Positions 15,350 to 23,000 of a DNA stretch of 33,504 nt are shown one piece after another. Origin of the DNA: Planctomycetia bacterium (lineage in GTDB: Bacteria > Planctomycetota > Planctomycetia > Pirellulales > Thermoguttaceae); contig JAUNBR010000050.1 of the NCBI GenBank assembly GCA_030527015.1, forward strand, positions 1 to 33,504, written 5' to 3'. A program made the position numbers and the translations under genes. The notes beneath the pieces were generated by a model. It was not told where the DNA came from and did no database searches. It saw only the letters and a list, made by a program, of their open reading frames with translations. Each line of letters begins with the position of its first letter. The first letter of the stretch is position 1.

Positions 15350-16564
15350 TCAAGACATTTCGTCGACATAAGGATTTTTAATCCGTGGCATAATTTTACA
15401 TAAAAATATACCGCCGATATATAAAATCGAAAGAGGTCCTGCCATAAGAATTAAACTTGTAGGATCCGCAGGAGTTAAAAACATGGAAATTACGAAAATA
15501 ATTAAAATAGCGACTCGCCAGTGAGAGGCGTATAATTGTGTACTCATGATACCGATTCGCTCCAGGAAAAGCATCACCAGAGGCAGCTGGAAACTAATTC
15601 CGAAACCGATCGGAAGAATGAGGAAAAAGCCGAGCCAGTCTGAAATACGTGGTTCTGGCGCGATACCCATCCAGTCATTAAACTGGAATAAAAATTCCAG
15701 CACAGGCTGAAAAACAAAGAAAAACGCCAGCGCAGCACCACCTAAAAATAACGCCAGGCTGAAAGGCAAAAAAATGTGAACATATTTTTTTTCATGAGGA
15801 TAAAGTCCGGCAGCGATAAAACTCCATATTTGCCAAAATATCCATGGACTGGCGATTAAAACTCCCACCAGCAGGGATGCTTTTAGATAAATCATAAATG
15901 GTTCCTGGGCCGTAAGACCTTTCGTCTGCACACGCGGATCTTCCGAGACCGCTCGCCAAGCATAAATCTCCACTAACGGTGTCTGTTCTTTTACTGATTT
16001 TTTCGCTGCGTTTCTATTTTCTTCTAAAACCGTTTCCTCCACATTTTCGTTAATACCCTCCAGCGAATTCCACGGCGTATTCCCAGAATTCCACCATTCT
16101 CCCCATTTCTTAAAAGAAAAATAGTCCGCCAGATGCCAAGATGTCTCGTCTGAAATATTCTCTAACGGTGTGGGATTCGGCGAAAATGGCTGCGCCTGAG
16201 GAAGGGTGGCCGGATCCAGACCCAGTAAAACGGCCAGTTCCTCTGGATTTATCACCAGTTTTTCCTGTATCAGCCCACGCTGTGAGGGAAGCAGCGCGAC
16301 ATCTTTTCCGTATCCGCGCTTATAAAATTCATCCAGATGTCCCTGAATCTGATCTTTTGAACGCGTTTTATAATACTTCGTTAAGGCTTCTGTTAAGGGC
16401 GTCTGAATGATCTTAATGACCATTCCTCCAAAACACAGTCCGATAAGAAACCCCACCAACAGGCCGTAAAATGATCGGTACAGGCACCCGCGTAATTCTT
16501 CCAGGTGATCTCCAAAAGACATGGTACTGTCCTTAAAAAGATCGTCTTCTTCTATCATGGACAT
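15350..16564 (-). CDS. tatC: Twin-arginine translocase subunit TatC with enlarged first periplasmic loop
   Basis: Core receptor of the Tat pathway, which exports folded proteins bearing a twin-arginine signal. The signature HLEELR is at residues 20-25, the first helix at about 33-55, and the conserved EPFMIYLKASL at 221-231 leads into the second helix. Further landmarks are FIAAGLYPHEKKY and GFGISFQLPLVM. The length is 404 residues against about 250 in E. coli. The extra material is a hydrophilic stretch (about 60-215) between helix 1 and the EPF motif, on the periplasmic side. Similar enlarged loops are known in planctomycete TatC proteins. No tatA or tatB stands nearby. AGAGAA precedes the ATG; another ATG two codons later is possible. 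Confidence 0.93.
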   Translation of the reverse strand: MSMIEEDDLFKDSTMSFGDHLEELRGCLYRSFYGLLVGFLIGLCFGGMVIKIIQTPLTEALTKYYKTRSKDQIQGHLDEFYKRGYGKDVALLPSQRGLIQEKLVINPEELAVLLGLDPATLPQAQPFSPNPTPLENISDETSWHLADYFSFKKWGEWWNSGNTPWNSLEGINENVEETVLEENRNAAKKSVKEQTPLVEIYAWRAVSEDPRVQTKGLTAQEPFMIYLKASLLVGVLIASPWIFWQIWSFIAAGLYPHEKKYVHIFLPFSLALFLGGAALAFFFVFQPVLEFLFQFNDWMGIAPEPRISDWLGFFLILPIGFGISFQLPLVMLFLERIGIMSTQLYASHWRVAILIIFVISMFLTPADPTSLILMAGPLSILYIGGIFLCKIMPRIKNPYVDEMS

Positions 16565-16629
16565 ATATTCATTCTCTCATCATAATTTCTTGATATATCT
16601 CCGATATATTATTATATCGCTCGACCTTT

Positions 16630-16752
16630 TATATCTGATACACAGAATCCTCGCTCTCCTTTAAAGTCCCGTTTTGTGCGGCTCTAAAAGCAGACATTTT
16701 CAGCGAAGTAAAAATACAGGAGAAGCGGAAATTTATAGGTGTATCAGATATA
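16630..16752 (+). repeat. 105-bp repeat, copy 19
   Basis: Copy with right-end-like sequence at both sides. It starts TATATCTGATACACAGAATC, continues CTTTAAAGTCCCGTTTTGTG and ends GGTGTATCAGATATAA. It lies upstream of tatC. Confidence 0.75.
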
Positions 16753-16852
16753 ATATTCTTTTACATTATTTTTCCATTTTACCAAAATTTCACCTTTTTT
16801 AAACCCGTGACAAGATAAAATATGAAATTTTTTTGAAAAAGAGTATGATCAG

Positions 16853-16954
16853 ACGGGTTTTACTTTAAAATATTCCATTTTGTGCGGTTCTGAAAGCAGG
16901 CATTTTCAGCGAAGCAAAATGCCGAGGAAGTGGAAATTTATAGGTGCATCGGCT
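16853..16954 (+). repeat. 105-bp repeat, copy 20
   Basis: The left end is shortened (GGGTTTTACTTTAAAATATT). The hairpin GGCATTTTCAGCGAAGC then AAAATGCC is perfect, and the right arm is GGAAATTTATAGGTGCATCG. Confidence 0.8.
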
Positions 16955-17022
16955 CTAAAACCAGGCATTTTCAGGAAGAAAAAATACCGGTACAGCGAAA
17001 ATTTATAGTGCATCAGGTACAG
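16955..17022 (+). repeat. 105-bp repeat, copy 20b (right-hand fragment in tandem)
   Basis: Starts at GCTCTAAAACCAGGCATTTT, directly behind copy 20, and ends TATAGTGCATCAGGTACA. It lacks a left arm. Its end lies 18 bases from the ubiE stop codon. Confidence 0.75.
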
Positions 17023-17040
17023 AATCCGGTTCATCCAGAA

Positions 17041-17748
17041 TTATTCTTTTATACCGAGGTATAACGTGGCGATTCCCATGGTGAAAAGTCGAAATTCCAC
17101 GTCTTTTAGTCCAGCGTTTTCCATAAGTTCCGTCAGCTTTTCTCCCTGAGGAAACTCTCCCACGCTGGCGGGTAAATAATGATATGCGTCAAAATGATTT
17201 TTTGCCACCATCTGTCCGATGCGCGGCAAAATATACTTAAAATAAAACTGATAAAACTGACGTACAGGAAATCTCCGCGGCGTGGAAAACTCCAGTATGG
17301 CCACTTTCCCGCCGCGTCGGCACACCCTCACCATTTCCGATAAACTTTTCTGATAATCTTGGGTATTCCGAAGGCCGAATGCCACGGTAACGAAATCAAA
17401 AGTATTTTCCTGAAATGGAAGTTCCGTCGCATCCGCGAAACTTAAATGGATTTTATCTTCCGCGCCGCGTTTTGCGATTTTTTTTCGGCCGATTTCGAGC
17501 ATTTCTTCACAAAAGTCCACACCCGTGACTTCCACGGTATATTTCCGCCAAAACGCCAGCGCGAGATCTCCTGTACCGGTGCAGACATCCAAAATTTTCG
17601 CATCTGCCGGCGGCGAAAGTATTTTTACCACTCGCTGCCGCCAGTGGGTGTCGATTCCACAGGACAGTGTGTGGTTCAAAAAATCATATCGGGGCGCAAT
17701 TTCCCCAAACATCGTCTGAATTCGGCTCGTGGATCGGTCGACTGTCAT
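17041..17748 (-). CDS. ubiE: Demethylmenaquinone methyltransferase (UbiE/MenG)
   Basis: SAM-dependent C-methyltransferase for the last step of menaquinone synthesis (and a ubiquinone step in organisms that make it). 235 residues, normal for the family. The N-terminal signature YDFLNHTLSCGIDTHWR is at residues 21-37, SAM motif I (ILDVCTGTGDLA) at 52-63, then ADATELPFQENTFDFVTVAF, GLRN and LEFSTPRRF. The C-terminal YLPASVGEFP is also typical. No Shine-Dalgarno sequence is seen before the ATG at 17748. Menaquinone is the more likely product here because anaerobic or facultative planctomycetes use it; that is inference. No other quinone genes are adjacent. Confidence 0.95.
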   Translation of the reverse strand: MTVDRSTSRIQTMFGEIAPRYDFLNHTLSCGIDTHWRQRVVKILSPPADAKILDVCTGTGDLALAFWRKYTVEVTGVDFCEEMLEIGRKKIAKRGAEDKIHLSFADATELPFQENTFDFVTVAFGLRNTQDYQKSLSEMVRVCRRGGKVAILEFSTPRRFPVRQFYQFYFKYILPRIGQMVAKNHFDAYHYLPASVGEFPQGEKLTELMENAGLKDVEFRLFTMGIATLYLGIKE

Positions 17749-17839
17749 ATATAATAATATGGATATGTAAAAATTTTATTGAAAATAACGGAAATACATT
17801 TTGAAGTGCCGGGAAACGAAAACTTCCGTGTAATATATT

Positions 17840-17946
17840 ATATACCCGATACATTATAAAATTCCGCTTCCCCAGCATTTTTACTTCGCTGAAAATGCCT
17901 GCTTTTAGAGCCGCACAAAACAAAATTTTAAATTGGAACCAGTATA
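17840..17946 (-). repeat. 105-bp repeat, copy 21
   Basis: Near-consensus reverse copy from TATACCCGATACATTATAAA to TTTTAAATTGGAACCAGTAT. It is an exception to the orientation rule: its left end faces the 3' end of the VWA gene. Confidence 0.88.
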
Positions 17947-17989
17947 AATTTACGAGATATTTCAAAAGTCGGATGGGATGCAAAATTTC

Positions 17990-19204
17990 TTATTTTTTTA
18001 ACTTTTGATTCATCTGCTGACGAATTATCTCTGAAACTTTTTCATCGAAAGATTCTTCACTGTTCATCTCATTCGCCTTCATCACCACCTTTTCACGTCT
18101 GTATTTCTCGATTTCCGAGCGTTTCTTTTTTTCTTCCGTGGTCAGCCACTGCGTACGCTGTTTTGTAAGTTCTACGATTTTTGCGTTTATTTCTTTCCGT
18201 TTTGTATTTTGCGCTTCGACGTATTTTTTACGTTCTTCCAGAGACATTTTTTGTAAATCTTCCGGTAAATCTTCCGCTTTTTCTAAAAGTGTGGAATTTT
18301 CGCTCATATCGGCCAAAAGATCTCCTCTTCCCTGGATCGCGACTGCCTGAGAATGTGCGTTAAATACTGCCCGATCTGCTTTTACAGAAGCTGACATTTT
18401 TTCTGTTTTCCGAAGTTTTTCTTGTACTTCTGCCTGCTGCCTCATGCTTCCATACGGAATCACAGTCGCGTTCAGTTCCATCGTTAACTTTTCGATTTCC
18501 GCATCATACGGAGAAGCGGTCATTTTCATATTTCCATCTTGTGAAATTTGTGAGAACTCACCTTCTGCCAGTTTCGCGATTTCTTTCCACGCAGAGGTGC
18601 AGGAATGTATATTACCGCACTGAATCGTGTTTATGATAATATTATTTTCGAGAGTTTTTTTACATATCTCTTGGTATTTTATGTCATCCGGATAATCCAT
18701 ATGGGGCGGGGCGTCTCCGACAAGAAAAATCACTCGATAAACATTCTTTTCTTTGGCCGTCCACGACATTTTGCTTGCCTCTTCCAGTGCCTGATTCACA
18801 GATTCTGGCGTGTCACCGCCTCCTTCTGCTTTAATTTCCTGAAGATAACCATAAATCGCGTCGATATCTTCCGATAAATCATACATTTTGGTAACGTATT
18901 CATCTCCCCGATCACGATAAGTCAAAAGTCCCATTTTCACTTCAGGCTGTGGTTCCTGGAGAATCATTTTATTTGCGATCGACCAGATTTTTTGTTTTGC
19001 TCCTTCGATTAATCCGCTCATGGACCCCGTCGAATCCAGCACAAAAACCACTTCTACTAAAGGTTTTTCTTTTGCTTCCTGTTTTTTTTCAGCGGAAATC
19101 GCGCTCGCTTCAGCCGATGCTGGTTCTGATGCCAGGACTGTCCCTCCCAAAATCGCCATAAGCAGAAAAGCTGTCCAAAATTTCAAAAACTTATTTTTTT
19201 TCAT
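17990..19204 (-). CDS. Secreted von Willebrand factor A (VWA) domain protein
   Basis: 404 residues with a signal peptide (basic MKKNKFLK, hydrophobic core, likely cut after TVLAS or nearby). The VWA domain spans about residues 48-215 and has a metal-ion site: DSTGSMS at 57-63 supplies Asp57, Thr59 and Ser61, GGGDTPES has Thr132, and LVGDAPPH has Asp164. VWA domains bind partners through a bound divalent metal. Residues about 255-404 are rich in Lys and Glu (EERKKYVEAQNTKRKEINAK) and probably helical or coiled coil. AGGAG lies seven bases before the ATG. It stands alone on its strand. A periplasmic or surface role is inferred; the partner is unknown. Confidence 0.88.
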   Translation of the reverse strand: MKKNKFLKFWTAFLLMAILGGTVLASEPASAEASAISAEKKQEAKEKPLVEVVFVLDSTGSMSGLIEGAKQKIWSIANKMILQEPQPEVKMGLLTYRDRGDEYVTKMYDLSEDIDAIYGYLQEIKAEGGGDTPESVNQALEEASKMSWTAKEKNVYRVIFLVGDAPPHMDYPDDIKYQEICKKTLENNIIINTIQCGNIHSCTSAWKEIAKLAEGEFSQISQDGNMKMTASPYDAEIEKLTMELNATVIPYGSMRQQAEVQEKLRKTEKMSASVKADRAVFNAHSQAVAIQGRGDLLADMSENSTLLEKAEDLPEDLQKMSLEERKKYVEAQNTKRKEINAKIVELTKQRTQWLTTEEKKKRSEIEKYRREKVVMKANEMNSEESFDEKVSEIIRQQMNQKLKK

Positions 19205-19257
19205 TTTTTTCTCCTAAATTCGAATACGTACATAAACGGAACCTGCCGACCGCAGGG

Positions 19258-19364
19258 TATACTGGTTCCACTTTAAATTTCCTTTTTGTGCGGTTCTGAA
19301 GGCAGGTATTTTCAGCGAAAACAAAATGCCGGAGAAGTGGAAATTTATAGTGTATCGGGTATAA
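19258..19364 (+). repeat. 105-bp repeat, copy 22 (near consensus)
   Basis: From TATACTGGTTCCACTTTAAA through TGTGCGGTTCTGAAGGCAGG and GTATTTTCAGCGAAAACAAA to TAGTGTATCGGGTATAAA. A GC-rich palindrome (CCTGCCGACCGCAGG) lies immediately before it. Confidence 0.92.
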
Positions 19365-19531
19365 AATGAGAAGAATGTCCTCTGATTCCGAAAGAAGCTT
19401 CATTTTTTCTCAAATTCTGTTGTGAATAATCATCTGTTTCTTGTTAGACGTGTTCCGGGAAAAAAAGTTTCATCGTATCTTCAGTTTTTAAATACATTGT
19501 ACGATTTTCTCACATACATAAATTTTGATTT

Positions 19532-19638
19532 TTATACCCGATGCACTATAAAATTCCGTTTCTCTGCCATTTTTGTTTCGCTGAAAATACCCGCCTTCAG
19601 AACCGCACAAAACGAAATTTTTAATGAGAACCGGTATA
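19532..19638 (-). repeat. 105-bp repeat, copy 23
   Basis: Full reverse copy from TATACCCGATGCACTATAAA through TTTGTTTCGCTGAAAATACC to TTTTTAATGAGAACCGGTAT. Confidence 0.88.
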
Positions 19639-19956
19639 AAGCACGCGTAAAATGGAAATTTCATAGGAAAAAATGTAATTCTAAAATTATAATCTAAAAT
19701 AATTTTTTGAAAATAGAAGATCCAAAAAAGGAAATTTTTCAAAAAAAGCTGTACAAATATCTTGTGTACATGAATTTTCACTTTTTTTTAATTTTTTTGC
19801 GTTTTTTATTTGACATTTAGTTTTATTGTAATTATAATTTAGTTTATTAGAATTTCTTTTTCAGTTTTTTTGTTCTTGTTTTTATATCTGTACTATAAAT
19901 GTTATTTTGTGTGTTTTTCGACGCATGACTCAAAATTTAACTTAAAGTTTAAGGTG
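19639..19956. other. AT-rich promoter region of the giant PEP-CTERM gene
   Basis: Very AT-rich with long runs of T and A and no gene. It contains the consensus promoter at 19810-19838. The A/T tracts may bend the DNA or act as an UP element. Confidence 0.5.
19810..19838 (+). promoter_or_regulatory. Consensus sigma70 promoter for the giant PEP-CTERM gene
   Basis: TTGACA (19810-19815), a 17-base spacer and TATAAT (19833-19838) match the ideal -35/-10 arrangement exactly. The start point would be near 19845, giving a leader of about 240 bases that contains repeat copy 24. Confidence 0.75.
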
Positions 19957-20062
19957 TAATACTGGTTCCATTTTAAATTTCCGTTTTATGCAGTTCTGAA
20001 ACAGGCATTTTAGTGAAGCAAAATGCCGTGGAAGCGGAAAATTATAGTGTGATCTGGTATAT
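19957..20062 (+). repeat. 105-bp repeat, copy 24 (in the leader of the giant gene)
   Basis: From AATACTGGTTCCATTTTAAA to AATTATAGTGTGATCTGGTA, hairpin shortened (GGCATTTTAGTGAAGC then AAAATGCC). It ends 25 bases before the start codon at 20088, just upstream of the ribosome site. Confidence 0.85.
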
Positions 20063-20087
20063 AATACTTTAGGGTCAGGAGAATATT

Positions 20088-23000
20088 ATGAGAAGATTAT
20101 GTTTTCATCTCGGCGTTTTTAGCTTTTGGCTATTTTTTACTTCTGCGGTAGTGCTCGCACAGGGGCATACTTATTATTGGAGTTCGCAGAATTCGACAGG
20201 GAATTGGAACAGCAAAAATTGGGTAGAGGATTCTTTGTCTTCTGAAGAATACATTCCGAACAATGCGCAACAAGCATATATTTTATGGGGGACAGTAACT
20301 TCGTCGACTGACGAGACAGGTTATTTCTCTGGTGTGAAAAATATTCAAATTGGCGGCCATCAGGTAGGTCCGGATGTTTACGATCCGGCGACGCTTAACG
20401 GTTATTTCACTGCCGATACTGTTGTTTCTGGCCAAACTATTACGATTGCGCAAAATGGTACTTTTAATATAACTAACGGTGTTTCTGATTATGTGAATGC
20501 CAGTATGATTGTTGAAACTGATGGAACAATTAAGAACGATTATTTTGGTGCTTTAAATTTAGGTCAGACGGACACGCAGGTAAAGGGAGGAACCGTTAAT
20601 TTTAGTTCTTTGAATTTAGGAACAGGTGAGACGACGGTCGAAACCTCTAAGTACACTCAGACGGGTGGGACATTGGCGCTCAACGGAACTCATTTGGGTC
20701 TAAATAACGCCGCATTCAATATTTCTGGTGGCGAGGCGTCTATTTCTCCTGCTATATCTCTCTCGGGTGGTGCACAATTAAATATTTCCCAAAGTGCGAC
20801 AGAAACTCCGACGACATTTAATGTTACCACAACATCAAATATTGTCACTCTCTCCGACAAGTCCGAAATAAATGTCAGTGGAGGTACGGCGAATATAAAA
20901 AATGCAATCGCCCTTATCGACAGCTCGAAATTAAATGTTTCTGGTGGAGCGGTAACGTTTGATGGTAATGGAGTATGGAAGTCCTCTAGCAGTTTGAGCG
21001 ATACTTCAGAAATTAATGTTTCTGGCGGAAAGCTGGATATAAAAGCCTCGCAATATGCTGCGAATGGGGCTTCATACACTACATTAAAAGGTACATCGAA
21101 AGTAACGGTCAGCGGTGATGGTGAGTTTTCCATCGATACAATAATTTTCGACGATAATTCTTCTTTAAGCATGACGGGCGGCACATTTAATGCCACGGGT
21201 AATTTCACACTGAACAGTAGCGCGACGTTATCTCCTTATTATCATAGTGCCGATGTGAACAGTATTACGATCGGCGGCACGGCGACACTTAATGGAACGA
21301 TTGATTTTACCTCATTTATCGAGGCGATCGAAAATCCTGTTTCTGGAAATTCATATAATTTCCTTACCGCTTCGACGATTACCGGCACTCCTAAGATTTC
21401 TGGTTTATCGTCCGGCTGGGCGCTGAACCAGTCCGACACGGCATATTCTCTGACGTATTCCGGCGAGACTCCTAGTGCTTATGTTTGGACGGGCGCTACC
21501 GATACAACTTATCAGACGCCTGGAAACTGGAATGTGGGAGACACTCCTGCGACAGATCCAATTAACGGAAAAACGCTTTACGTACGTTCCACGACTGCGC
21601 CTGTAGTCATGGGAGGTAATGTGCTTGGTGCTTCGCTTACCATCGGCGGTGGTGAGGCAGGTGAAACTGCAGAGGTTTCCGCTGCGGGTATTACGCAAGA
21701 GGCACCGGTGACCATCGCCGCGGGCGGCACATTTAATGGCACCGGTATTTATACCCTTACAAGTACGCTGACAGTCGAAGATGGGGGCACGTGGTCATGT
21801 ACTAATTTCGTGAATATCGGTCACACGGATGCGGATGCCACTCTTAACATCACTGGCGGTATATTTAATGCTAACGGAGTATATGAAGGTGATTCTATCC
21901 GAATTGGTCGACCAGCGAGTAGCCCCGGGCAGGGAATTGTGAATGTTAGTGGGGGTGTGTTAAATTCGAAGAATGGCATTACTTTAGGATTTAAGGCAGC
22001 GGCCGAAGGTAAAGAATCCAGCATGACAGTTTCCGGCACCGCGACGGTAAATGTCGGCACCGAGGATACTAAAGCTAATGGTAATCTTAAAGTAGATAAT
22101 AAAGCTACGCTCACCCTGTCGGACACCGCGAGGATTAATACCACGAACGAGTTTATTTTGACCAACGGTACGTTTAATATGGAAAGCGGCACCCTGAACA
22201 CGCCGACTTTCAGGCATACCGGCGGTACTTTCAATTTTACTGGCGGAAAACTTCAAACGGCGAATTTCGAAGGTAACTTAACTCAAGCTTCAACTACGTT
22301 TCTTACCGGTTATAACGAAAAAGGTGGCATTACCATTTCTGGGAATTATACTCTCGAGAATGGTGCGCTTTTAATTTCTGCGGGTCTGGTTGCTGTTGAC
22401 GGGGATGCAACTCTTGCTGGAACGATTGATGTTGCCTCATTTATCGAGGCGATCACTCCTATTTCTGGAAATTCTTATAATTTCCTTACCGCTTCGACGA
22501 TTACCGGTAATCCTACGATTTCTGGTTTATCGTCCGGCTGGGCGCTGAACCAGTCCGCCACGGCATATTCTCTGACGTATTCCGGTGGTTCTGTGAGTAC
22601 CGATTATTATTGGTCTCCTGAAGGCACCGATAATACATACAATACGCCTAATAACTGGGTTTTAGGAGAAGGCGGTACTACCAGAGCGACAGACGCACTG
22701 ACGGACAAAAACCTTTTCGTCCAAAGTACGACGACGGATCTTCCTCTTGGCTCGAATAGCATTCAGGGGAAATCACTCACCATCGGCGGCGGTGCGGGAG
22801 GTCAGACTGCAAAAGTAACCGCTGGAACTGTGAATCTTGCAGGCGACATGAATATCCTTACTGGCGGAACTTTTGCTCCGACTGGCACGATGTATATCGG
22901 CGCGGAGAATGCTCCCGCGACGGTGACGGTGGATGGTGGTGAGTTGTCTATAGGGAGTGATCTTACTTTAGGAACGTATAGCGGTGGTGCTGGTAAACTT

